Below are positions 9,780 to 19,076 of a stretch of DNA of 25,855 nucleotides, piece after piece; position 1 is the first letter of the stretch, and the number at the start of each line of letters is the position of its first letter. Origin of the DNA: Cladosporium sp. IMV 00045 (Eukaryota > Ascomycota > Dothideomycetes > Cladosporiales > Cladosporiaceae); contig MSJI02000217.1 in assembly GCA_001931905.2 (NCBI GenBank), positions 1 through 25,855 on the forward strand, given 5' to 3'. The translations under genes were made by a program, and so were the position numbers. The notes below the pieces were generated by a model. That model did not search any database. It saw only the letters and a list, made by a program, of their open reading frames with translations, and was not told where the DNA came from.

Positions 9780-12122
9780 ATGAGCGCTTCAGAAACCAGA
9801 CGGCCTAAACGACTTCTAGCAGCGTGAGCACTCAGAACAACGATCCTTGCCGTTTCGATGGACCATTATTGACCGTATAGCAAGATAGCTGCCACCGATG
9901 CCATTCGCAGAAGATCAAGTGTTCGGGAGAACAGCCTTGTCGGTCGTGCGTGACAGCTGGTAAAAGTCAAGAATGCCAACTTCCTGCGAAAGAGAGGAAG
10001 GTGCCAATATCAGAAAGGCATGTCCATTGGGACGATCACGATGCATCACGTACTGACTTCAGACTTAACAATTTAGCTACCTCAAAAGACTCGAAGCAGA
10101 TAGTAAACGCCTGAGGTTATTGTCCGCATCAACACCAGCGTCTGATGGCGAACAAACATCGAGCGTCATACTGAACAACAATGGTGGCGGCTACAGCGTG
10201 CCCTCTCTTCCAACAGAAGAAAGCAATCTCTTCAATCCCTTGTTCGACAAACAGCAAGAGAGACCAGTCCACGAACGTTCTTCAGAGCCAGGCTTCATCG
10301 GCGAAGCATCATGCGCCGCCTTCAGCAACCGCCTACTGTCATGCCTCGACAGCACATACGCGCCGCTAACCGCAGGTCTCTCAAACTATCATCGACTGAA
10401 CGACCATGGCGACTCCCAAGTCGACCAAGGCCCCGACTTCCCGGAAAGGATGCACGTCAAATTGCTCCTCAACGTCGCGCGACGCTTCATTGGAAATTAC
10501 CATCCTCTTTTCCTCGAAGTCAGTTTCATGAAAGAGATCGACGCAGTTTACCGGGGCGATATGATGCCTTCCACGCTGTGGCTGTGCAAGTTCTATGCTC
10601 TGATGGCACTGGGTGAAATCTACACGCATAGGAGAGGGGTTGGCGATAACAACAGGGTGCCCGGCACGAATTACTATGTGAGAGCGGTCAAGCTGCTGCA
10701 ACAAAATCAAGATGCTTATGAGGAGCCTTCTTTGATGCAAGTGGAGGTTTTGACTTTACTGGTACGTTGTACACCAGTTTCATTCATGTCACTAGGTCAA
10801 GGAGCTAAAGAATATCACAGGCGTGGGCATCCAACGTCCTAGGTCGCATTAGGACTGCGAATTGCTACAGTGGCATTGCTACAAGGATTGCTCTCAGCTT
10901 GGGCATGCATAGGTCGGCATCAAGACACACCACGCTGACTCCTGTGGAGCGGGAGAGTCGAAGGCGGACCTGGTGGGTTTTGTACTTCTTCGACCGATTC
11001 TCGTCTTCGAAAATCGGACAGCCTATTACAGTGAGAGACGAAGACATCGACGTTGAGATGCCGAGCATGGACGGCTTGACGGAGGAAGAGATGGCAGAAT
11101 TCCTTGATCCGCGCAACTTGATCATCAACATCAAGCTGGCTCGCATAATTGGAAACATACGTAAGTCGACCTGCAGTACAATTGAAAACATGCTGTTCGG
11201 CTGACTCACTCGACCATCAGTCACGCAAATATATGGGGTCCCAAAAGCTACAAAAGGCCTCTACGTCCACCAAGTCCACAGCATCTTGAACCAATTGCGA
11301 GCATGGCAAGACAAGCTCCCGCCGGACATGCGCATCGCGGAGCGAAGCACTCCCCGGCCCGTCGCAAGCCTTCACCTCGCATACAACCAATGCATCATCC
11401 AAACCACCCGACCCGTGCTCTTGCATCTATTCAAGATTCAATTCCAACTAGGCCAAAAACAGCGCGAGACACAACCACGACAAGACGTCTCATCCATCAC
11501 CCTCGCTCTAGCAGAAAGCTGCATCAACGCCGCACAAGCCTCAAGTCGGATCGTGGAAAGCCTCTTCCTCGACGGTTCGATCGCGACGTTCGGATTCTGG
11601 GATGCGCATCACATCTTCTCCGCGGCGATGATCTTGATCATGTCCGCCATCATGAAACCCACAGCCGTGAACTCGGACCATCTCGAAACTCTCCTGAGCG
11701 TTCTCCGATCACTCAAGAGCAACGGAAACATCCCTGCTGTCGATTTCTGCGAAAGGCTCTCCCAGATCCAAGCGCGAGTTTCAACGCTGCGCGCCAGCGG
11801 TCAACTGGAAAACATCAACATCGGTCCGCCTGCAAAGAGAAGACGAATCGCGCCTGACAAGCCTGACAAAGCTTCACCGACTGAAACAACGAGCCAAGAA
11901 GCCGCCTCTCTTCGCACGCCTGCTTCGATGCAGACCGAGGAGCCGGGGAACGATCACAGCATTCCCAGCAGGAGCGGGATGGGTGTGTTCAACGACCCTA
12001 TCATTGGGAGTTTTCTTGACGGTAATCAAATGCAATGGTTGGATTCGTTGTTGCCGGAGGGTGGTGCGCCGAGCGACTTTGCTTCGGATTTGGATGAGCA
12101 GTTGCTTTTTGGTTCGTGGTAG
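9780..12122 (+). CDS. Zn2Cys6 fungal transcription factor next to 5-oxoprolinase
   Basis: Nuclear DNA-binding regulator of 699 aa assembled from five exons: 9780-9823, 9889-10017, 10077-10761, 10821-11160 and 11221-12122. The binuclear zinc cluster spans exons 1-2 with Cys16, 19, 26, 32, 35 and 44 (C-X2-C-X6-C-X5-C-X2-C-X8-C; KIKC and PCRSC seen). A basic linker and a leucine-spaced coiled coil (YLKRLEADSKRLRLL, residue 59 on) follow in exon 3, then a fungal-specific transcription factor middle homology region, with WWVLYFFDRF and the IGQPITVRDEDIDVEMPS stretch at about 333-367. A basic KRRRI patch and an acidic/Ser-rich C-terminus resemble activation-domain sequence. Frame is preserved at every junction. 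Intron 2 (10018-10076) has a GC donor (AAG|GCATGT) and a TACTGAC branch site; no GT donor in that exon gives the needed phase. A TTGCCG site lies in intron 1 (9847-9852). Its position between oxoprolinase and permease suggests pathway-specific control. Confidence 0.9.
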
Positions 12123-13069
12123 GATTTAACTTACGACTGGATGTTGGTTGGAATAGTTTGACGATATGATTCACGCTTTGACGAATGATGCCGATATCGT
12201 ATCACCTGATGTGCAGCCCATGGCAAGATCAAATATCCCGAAGCCATTCTATAGCCGTGGACTACTAGTTGTCTCAAAGTAGAAACTCCTCCCAGAACTG
12301 CACGACAGAGGCCTAGCTCATGATCTAACGTCCCGTTCGAGCGACATGACTTACCCCGGCGACCACATCTGACTTGCCGGGTATGCTAGCCGCCTATTCT
12401 ATCCACTCTATCTCCCTATCCGAAGCCGCAATATAAACTATCTCGCCAAGCCTGCAAGAAGTCAAAGCAACCATTGGCAGTCCAAGATCGGCAAGTCCCA
12501 ACTTCCCGAGTCCTGCAAAGGCGCGCCAATCTTCGGCTGACGGCTTACGGCTTTACGACGATCCCTCCCGCGCCATATCATCATGATCGGAGCAACTTGC
12601 CGTGACATGTTACTATTGAGCTTACTCACAAAAACGGCTTCGCCATCCCTTGAGCCGGACTCTTACACCTGCCGAGAGGAGGAATCGCAAGCTGCGGCTC
12701 AAGCATTTTACCTCTACTGCGACAAGACTCGGCAACGTCCACACATGCCGACTCCGTATCTCTACGCCTAACCGAAGATGATCCATCACTCGCTTTGCCC
12801 CCCGGTGAGGCTTCCAATCCCCCGCACTCTTTGCTCCAGATAAGGGAGCAGGCGTGCGAGTGGCTTGTGGGTCGAGTTGCCGTGAGGGAGTTGTTGCGTT
12901 TAGTCCATAACGAGGGTGCAGATAACTTTAACTAGAAAAGAAGGGAACGTGCCGCCCTTCTTTTTTCAACTTCATCCATCTCTGTTATTTGCAGGCTTCA
13001 TTGCCTTTCATCTTTCTTTCAATATCCAGATACATTTGGCCTCACTCATCAGGCCTAGACATCTTGAAC
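12123..13069. promoter_or_regulatory. permease promoter region with five CGGCAA/TTGCCG sites
   Basis: This 947-bp gap lies between the regulator stop and the permease ATG, both plus strand. Exact hexamers occur at 12374-12379 (TTGCCG), 12489-12494 (CGGCAA), 12597-12602 (TTGCCG), 12730-12735 (CGGCAA) and 12877-12882 (TTGCCG); about 0.5 would be expected by chance. Read in one orientation, three of the five continue with G (CGGCAAG) and two with C. No closely spaced dyad like those in the divergent promoter was seen. A pyrimidine-rich leader (about 12955-13010) precedes the ATG. Short open frames here have no recognisable product. Confidence 0.6.
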
Positions 13070-14632
13070 ATGACGTCGTCGCCTCCCAAGAGGGAAACAG
13101 ACCTCACTCCCAACAACACGACGGACACGGATACAGACTTCGAAAAGCGACAAACCACAGTCCAAGATGACTTCTACATCGACCCGCAAGAAGAAAAAGC
13201 CCTCCTCCGCAAACTCGACCGATGGATCGTCCCACCCGTCATGCTCCTGTACTTGTTCAGTTTCCTGGACCGAGTGAACATTGGCAACGCCCGCCTCTAC
13301 GGCATGGAAGACGACCTCGGACTGCAGCCCGGCCAATACCAGATTGCGGTGTCGCTGCTGTTCGTCACGTACATTTCCAGCGAGCTGCCGAGCAATTTGG
13401 TCATTAAGAAGTTCACCCCGTCGCGCTGGCTGTCTTTCATCACGACGGGCTGGGGTCTTGTCGCCACTTTGACTGGTATCACGCAGAACTTTGGAGGGTT
13501 GGTCGCTTGTCGCATTATTTTGGGGGCGCTGGAGGGTGGTCTGTTCCCTGGATTGGCGATTTATTTGACTCTTTTCTATACTAAGAAAGAGTATGCGCTG
13601 CGTATCGGTTACCTGTTCTGCAGCGCGGCCATCGCAGGCTCGATGGGAGGTATTCTCGCGTACGGCATTGGGTACATGGATGGTATTGCCGGCCTCAAAG
13701 GCTGGCGCTGGATTATGATCATCGAGGGAATCCCCACGGTCATTCTCGGCATTTCGATCTGGTGGTGGTTCGCAGACTCCGTCGAAACAGCACACTACCT
13801 CACTCCGCGCGAGAAATTGCTCATCGATCATCGACGACGCAGACAAGTCGGTCACACCAAGTCTTCGGACCAAATGCACAAAGCGGATGTGTACGAGGGA
13901 TTCCGCGACTGGAAGATCTGGGCTTTCTGCGTTGGCCAGTTCGGTGGAGACGTCATCTTGTACGGCTACTCGACTTTCCTGCCAACCATTATCAACACGC
14001 TCGGGGGGAACTGGGATAGGGCGGAGACGCAGGCGCTCACTATCCCTTGCTACGCGCTGGGGGCCATCAGCTATCTCGTGGTCGCGTGGTGTTCTGATCG
14101 TTGGCAGAAGCGAGCGGTGTTCACCGTGGCCTTTGGGTTCATCTGTGCTGCGGGCTATGCCATTTTGATCAGCCCGGCACCGGGAGGAGCGAGGTACTTT
14201 GGCTGTTTTCTTGTCGCCACAGGGTTGTACGTGATTGTTGGTCTGCCTCTCGCTTGGCTTCCGAGCAACAACCCTCGCTACGGGAAGCGGACAGTCGCAA
14301 CCGGTTTGCAGCTGACGATCGGCAACTCTGCAGGCATTGCAGCTCCATTTGTAAGTTTGGATCCTGTTGATACCATAGAAAAACGCCTTTGTACTGACTC
14401 TTCTGCCCAGTTATACCCAAACAACGACTCACCGCGCTTTGTCATGGGCCATGCAGTGTCGATGGCCATGGTCGCCATGTCCGCTATCATTTACATGTGC
14501 CTGTGGACGTGGTTCCGAGCTCAGAACAGGAAAAAGCTGTCGGGCAAGGAGAACCACAAGATCGAGGGCATGACCGAGGATGAAGCGCAGGAACTCGGCG
14601 AGCATAATCCGAGGTTCTTGTATGCGTATTAG
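13070..14632 (+). CDS. MFS permease, Dal5/allantoate (anion:cation symporter) family
   Basis: Plasma-membrane transporter of 500 aa with about 12 TM segments. Two exons, 13070-14350 and 14411-14632; the 60-bp intron (GTAAGT...CCCAG, with a TACTGAC branch site) joins GIAAPF to LYPNNDSPRF, restoring the TM11-12 junction typical of the family. Hallmarks: LDRWIVPPVMLLYLFSFLDR, then VNIGNARLYGMEDDLGL (about 67-83), GALEGGLFPG, GWRWIMIIEG, and a cytosolic middle loop ending in a WKIWAF stretch. The start at MTSSPPK was chosen over an in-frame ATG 27 codons upstream, because the upstream stretch is pyrimidine-rich leader sequence; either is possible. Known family substrates include allantoate, ureidosuccinate, dipeptides, nicotinate, pantothenate and biotin. 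Here 5-oxoproline or a related small carboxylate is inferred only from the neighbouring oxoprolinase and the shared promoter motif. Confidence 0.92.
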   Translation: MTSSPPKRETDLTPNNTTDTDTDFEKRQTTVQDDFYIDPQEEKALLRKLDRWIVPPVMLLYLFSFLDRVNIGNARLYGMEDDLGLQPGQYQIAVSLLFVTYISSELPSNLVIKKFTPSRWLSFITTGWGLVATLTGITQNFGGLVACRIILGALEGGLFPGLAIYLTLFYTKKEYALRIGYLFCSAAIAGSMGGILAYGIGYMDGIAGLKGWRWIMIIEGIPTVILGISIWWWFADSVETAHYLTPREKLLIDHRRRRQVGHTKSSDQMHKADVYEGFRDWKIWAFCVGQFGGDVILYGYSTFLPTIINTLGGNWDRAETQALTIPCYALGAISYLVVAWCSDRWQKRAVFTVAFGFICAAGYAILISPAPGGARYFGCFLVATGLYVIVGLPLAWLPSNNPRYGKRTVATGLQLTIGNSAGIAAPFVSLDPVDTIEKRLCTDSSAQLYPNNDSPRFVMGHAVSMAMVAMSAIIYMCLWTWFRAQNRKKLSGKENHKIEGMTEDEAQELGEHNPRFLYAY

Positions 14633-15212
14633 CTTGGTTTAGCTTTGGAGCGAGTAGCTGTGTGCATTAGAGCATTGCAGTTGCTTTGGAATGCCATCTA
14701 TGATTTTCTCTTTCAATCTTCATACAGCTAAGAACATCTTCGTTTGACGTTGTTCAAACGCCCGCCCTGTGCGTGCAGAATCGTGTTTCATATCAGAAGA
14801 ACTGTAGGTGTCAGCGCTAGACCGTGGATATTGGATGACTTCGTTGATCCGTGGCAGTTGCAAGCCGAATTCGTCGTTTCGTGACAATCTCATGCCAATT
14901 CTCTCCTACAACATGAATATGCATTTCAATATCAGGCATTCCAAAAGAACAAAGTGAGGTTAATATTTCAATCCAACCTTGAATCCCATACTTCCGCCGC
15001 GCATACGCGGGGAGGGCCGTGCGCATACTTCGGTTCACTTTGAGGGCGTTTGACGCAGGTCGATAAACAAACCCCAAACTACCTACTGTTGTGCACCTTA
15101 ACCCACTAAACCACAACCACAACCACATCATCTCAGACGTCAGCTCGCCGAATCTCTCGAGATACCACTCTACCGTCTTGTACAAAGGAATCTCCCCGTA
15201 AATACCACAACC
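14633..15212. other. intergenic, dynein light chain promoter
   Basis: This 580-bp region between the permease and the dynein light chain gene holds the permease terminator and an A/C-rich leader (about 15090-15212). A 122-codon minus-strand open frame (14817-15185) has no recognisable domain and lies across the likely promoter. Nothing else seen. Confidence 0.45.
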
Positions 15213-15784
15213 ATGACCACCAACTTCGTAAGTCCCTCCCTCCTCGTCCTAACATCAGCACTTCGCAAACCAGAACCCACCACATTTCCCATAACCAGCA
15301 CCCTCAAGCAATCAACCCAATCCCCAAAAAACTAACCCATCCCCCCTCCCAGCCCATCCCCTCCACGCGCCTCTCCCAAATCGCCAGCGACGCCTGCACC
15401 TCGACCCTCTCGACCGCAACATCCTACCAGCACGACTCGACTGCAACATGGAACAACAGCATCATCAACAAAATCCTCCAATCTCTCATCTCCGAAACCA
15501 CACCTCCCGCCTCCTCTGAGGGAGAAGAGAAACCAAGCCCCGCCAACCGCTACAAATTCGCCGTCAACAGCACCATCATCCAGCACTTGAGCGATGCGCG
15601 CGGTGAGGGCGAGAATGCTGAGGATGCTGAGGGCGAGGCGAGGAAAGTGGGCAGGAGAGGCATGCACAGCGCCAGTGGAGCTTATTGGAACAACGAGCGG
15701 GATGGGATGTGGAGCTATAAATTCGAGGGAGGGGAGGGGAAGGGGATGGATGTTGTTGTGGGCGTGATGTGGATTGGTGTGTAG
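15213..15784 (+). CDS. dynein light chain, Tctex-1 type
   Basis: Small dimeric light chain that binds the dynein intermediate chain in the cytoplasmic motor; 148 aa. The first exon is only five codons (15213-15227, MTTNF) followed by a 125-bp intron (GTAAGT...CCCAG) and exon 2 at 15353-15784, phase 0. The Tctex-1 pattern is visible: YQHDSTATWNNSIINKILQSL (30-50), RYKFAVNSTIIQ (71-82), then GMHSASGAYWNNERDGMW (108-125) and a final MDVVVGVMWIGV strand. An acidic low-complexity insertion (about 88-106, GEGENAEDAEGEA) expands the loop before the GMHSA strand, and a Pro/Ser/Glu insertion sits at 54-70. Animal Tctex-1 proteins are about 113 aa, so these loops explain the extra length. The tiny first exon is inferred from the ATG, the good donor and the N-terminal family length; the body of the gene is secure. 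Confidence 0.88.
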
Positions 15785-15809
15785 AGTGTTGGTTGTAATT
15801 TGATGAGAT

Positions 15810-15836
15810 GGAGGAGGAGGAGGAGGAGGAGGAGGA
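15810..15836. repeat. GGA trinucleotide repeat
   Basis: Uninterrupted run of GGA/GAG triplets about 25 bp after the dynein light chain stop, probably in its 3' UTR. Confidence 0.9.
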
Positions 15837-15910
15837 AAGAAGGAGATTGTTTCCTTATGTTTTTCTTTTCTTTTTTCCTGCGTCGGAGAGAGTTAAGAGT
15901 GTTCTTGCTT

Positions 15911-15930
15911 GCGAGCGAGCGAGCGAGCGA
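15911..15930. repeat. GCGA tetranucleotide repeat
   Basis: Five consecutive GCGA units in the spacer downstream of the dynein light chain gene. Confidence 0.9.
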
Positions 15931-16307
15931 AAACCTTCTTCTCCTTCCAGGACAGGCTGAGCACGAACTGCTACCGCCTGATCAATTGCTAGGCTGGAGC
16001 TGTTCGCTCGGTCTGTATTTCTGTTTATTCTCCTTTCCACTTGTCGAAAGTAAGCGAAGAATGTATGCATTGAATTTATAGGTATGAGAAGTACATTATG
16101 TGCAGCGGACCAAACGAGAAGAAAAGAACAGCAAAGTCAAGCTGGGTTCTTTTACTTTTTACCTTTCCTTACTATCAGAGAGACCATATCTCAGACTCAA
16201 ATTAGGTATGAATTGGAAAGCCAAGAGGAAGAAGAGGTAGGGAGAATGGAGAAGTATCCTCTCCTCCCCTTCCCTTGCCTTCCCTTCCGGTGTTAATATC
16301 CAATCAT

Positions 16308-16556
16308 TACCTAGGTACATGTATATGTAGGTATTCAGGGTATTCGTCCGGACGGAGCTTGTAAGTTTATACGACTCGCTCTCTTTGAGTGATCGATTCT
16401 GACTTCTGTATACATGTAAAAATGGAACCAATCAAGGCGAACAGGTAGGTATAGGTACTTAGGTAGGGATGCAGGCAGTCTAGCGAGGACGACATCCTAG
16501 ATATATAATAATAGCAGAGAAAATTATGGATTGGTAGGTACTTAGCAAGATACCTA
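16308..16556. repeat. cluster of TAGGTA/TACCTA hexamers
   Basis: Seven hexamer positions in 250 bp: 16308 (the palindrome TACCTAGGTA, to 16317), 16328, 16446, 16452, 16460, 16535 and 16551. About 0.1 would be expected for a given hexamer in both orientations. No function is known to me. Confidence 0.7.
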
Positions 16557-17336
16557 ACTAGGAGCGTAGGAAGCAAAACGTAAAATGTAGAAACACTCTT
16601 TCTGCTCTAACAAGAAAAAGGCGTGCTATATAAGCTAAGCTAATAGGGCGTGAAGAACATGAGATACAAACATAATAACGTTGACAAAAGAAATTAAAGG
16701 CAAGAGGAAAAGATGACCCGCTCGCTCACGTCTCGCTTCTCGTCTGTGTTTGCCTTTTCTTTCCCCTTGGAGGCGAGAGACTGTCAGAGAACAAACACAC
16801 AGACTCCCTCTCCCATTTGTAACAATTTGCCTCCCCCCTCTCTGCCCCGCCCTATCGTGCGTTGTCCAGTCCTCTACAAGCACCAAAAACTGCCCTCGTG
16901 ATCGAGTCATCAACCATCAGGATTCAAAGAGACATTCATACTCCGTCCCAGCACCAACAGTAGCAGCGGCAGCAGCAGCATTTGCAGAAGCAACAGAAGC
17001 AACAGAAGCAGTAGTAATCCCACGAACCTGCTGCTGCTCCCTCACCCCTTGACCAAAAAGCGCCACCAACTCATGAATCTGCGCAACCGCCAATCTCCCA
17101 CAAACTTGAATCGAAGAGGAATCGGGCGTGTTCTTTGAAGGGAAAGGGGAAGAAGAAGTCGCAGTTGAAGTAGAATATAAAGAGGAAGTAGTAGTCGGAG
17201 AAATTGAAGTTGGAGGAAAAGAAAAGGAAATCCGATCGCCACCGCCGTGCCGTAGCGCCGCCTCACCACCACCGCTGTCGTTTTTGTCGTTGCCAACTAC
17301 TCTACCACCCTCACCACCAGGTATTCCCCGCCTTGC

Positions 17337-18376
17337 CTAGAAGAAGAAGTAGGCGATGAGGAAGCAGAGCAGGCAGAGGGCCGCGACGATCTGCACGGGG
17401 ACGCCGCCGGCGCTGGCGGGTTTCGCTGCCAAGCCTGAAGAACCGCTCTTCTCTCCAGCACTGCTGCTGCCGCCCACGTTTCTCTGCCGCAAGCCCGCGC
17501 CCGCCTGCTCCTGTAACCGTGAGATGGTGGCTTTGGCGTCGTCGAGTTGGCGGCGGAGGTCTTCTTGCGATGTGGGGATGGCGGAAGAAATAGAAGAGGC
17601 GGCGCCGGCGAGGGAGGACTGCGTGGCCGGGTTGTGCGCGCTGTGGACCGCGTCGGCGCGGTTCTTGGCGCCCTCGGGTTTCTCGTCGAGGGTGTTTGTG
17701 GGGCCGACGCTGCGCTGCGGCGTCACTGCTTGAGGGCTCGGGCTGGAGTAGGCAGGGGGTTGGTCCTCGCTGTAGTGCGAGTTGTCGAGGGTGCTGGCGT
17801 TGGCGGCGGCGATGCCGTTGGCGTGGGCTTGGGGTTGGCCGTCGGCGGGCAGGAAGACGACGCGGATCTTCTTCTCTTGGATGGAGGACTTGGACACGCT
17901 CTCGATGCCGGCCCAGATTTGCGAGACGGTCTGGCCGTCGGGCGTGTTGGAGGGGATGGTGACGGATTGTACGAGGAACTTGTCTTTGCAGCGCACGTCG
18001 AGTGGAGGGTCTTCTTTCATGGTCTGCAGGAGGACTTGGATCTCGACGGCGCTGGAGGGCTCGATGCGGCCGGAGTTGGGGCGCACGCAGTACCTGGGAG
18101 AGGGAAGGGTGTCAGGTGTTGGTGTCCTGATAGCGTGGCTGGGAAGAATTGGAAGGAGGGCATGGCACGTACTGCTTGGGAGCGGTGGTCTTGACTTTGA
18201 AAGCGATGGGCTCATTGCTAGGGTTGCGCAGGCGCAGGACCTGGGAGACTTCATGGGTGAAAGGGCCTATTTGTTTTGATTGTTGGTCAGCTCGCACGAG
18301 GGCTACGTTGCTGGAAGATGTAGGGTATGCGCATACGCTTGAAGCCCAGCTCGGAGGGGTCGAGTTCGACAGACAT
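17337..18376 (-). CDS. VAP/Scs2-like ER tail-anchored protein (MSP domain)
   Basis: ER membrane receptor that recruits FFAT-motif proteins to membrane contact sites and affects lipid metabolism. Three exons, 18337-18376, 18173-18266 and 17337-18093; 70-bp and 79-bp introns; 296 aa. The MSP domain begins MSVELDPSELGF. Its signature KTTAPKQYCVRPNSGRIEP (39-57) is created across intron 2, and RCKDKFLVQSV (79-89) supplies the FFAT-binding surface. A Ser/Pro-rich linker follows, then a short coiled coil (LRRQLDDAKATISRLQEQ) and a C-terminal tail anchor (VPVQIVAALCLLCFLIAYFFF, about the last 21 residues) ending at TAG. Domain order and length match fungal Scs2 homologues. The divergent neighbour is the UBX protein, 700 bp away. 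Odd: the same reading frame stays open for 139 codons after the TAG, and the TTCTTCTTCTAG at the stop also looks like a splice acceptor. Confidence 0.95.
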
Positions 18377-19076
18377 GGTGTTTGATGTGACTTAGGGGTA
18401 TTGGGAGGTGGTGGTATAGGAATTGTGGAGTGCAAAGAGAGTAAAAGTAGGCAGACAGGTGGTTGGTGATCTCACAGTGGTGGATGGAGTAGACCGTGGT
18501 GCCCGTGCGTGCGGGCAAGCTGGAGAGAGAGAGAGAGGAGAAAGGCAAGCTGTGTTTGCGGTCAGGCTGGGCAAATGACTCGATTGTACAGTGAAAGTAT
18601 TGTTGAAAAAATGCATCAAATATCAGCGAATATCGTTTGATTTTTCTGTCTTTCTTTCAGATTTTCCCCCTGCCAATAAATCGGGTTCTCACACTGCTGT
18701 CTGTCTGTCTTCAATACCCCTCGGATGGCGTGTGCCGCTTTGGCTGGTCTGGCCTCGAGCTGGCGTGTTTGTGAAGCGACGTCACCACACAGGGCAAGAG
18801 ACTCTTCTAGTCTTCTTCATGATTTGGTATCATCATCCACTACTACACCTTCCTCCCCGCCACCGCATCAAAACACCTGGACCGAGCGTGGCTAGGACGA
18901 GCTGTCATCTTCAATCAACACTACGCCACCTACACCTTGGAATTGCACTTCCTGCTTAGCTAGCAACAGCTCCACCTTCCATCCAACACCAACCTAACCA
19001 CATCACCACCTCATCCTCACATCCAACACAACACGTCCAACACCACCCACCCGCATCCCTCAACCCCTCGCCCACC
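18377..19076. promoter_or_regulatory. divergent promoter of VAP and UBX genes
   Basis: A 700-bp region between two divergently transcribed genes. It holds pyrimidine-rich leader sequence on both sides, a GA run (about 18523-18540) and a short CTGT run (about 18699-18711). The A/C-rich stretch at about 18960-19076 is the UBX leader, ending CCCACCATG. No gene recognised inside. Confidence 0.5.

Larger units (their letters stand above)
15785..17336. other. gene-poor spacer with simple repeats and TAGGTA motifs
   Basis: This is 1.55 kb between the convergent 3' ends of the dynein light chain and VAP genes, more AT-rich than its surroundings. It holds a GGA run (15810-15836), a GCGA run (15911-15930), a cluster of TAGGTA/TACCTA hexamers (16308-16556), and on its right side a 139-codon open frame in phase with VAP (16917-17336, minus; see findings). 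No independent gene with a start codon, known domain or splice pattern was found. Confidence 0.5.

Noticed and set aside
9472..12925. GATA-factor (AreA/NIT2-type HGATAR) sites in the cluster promoters: 9472, 9517, 9574, 12408, 12438, 12838, 12920
   Set aside because: Their number is about what chance predicts for this degenerate motif in 1.6 kb, so they are not evidence of nitrogen control by themselves.
14817..15185. 122-codon minus-strand frame before the dynein light chain gene
   Set aside because: It lies across that gene's promoter, with no recognisable domain.
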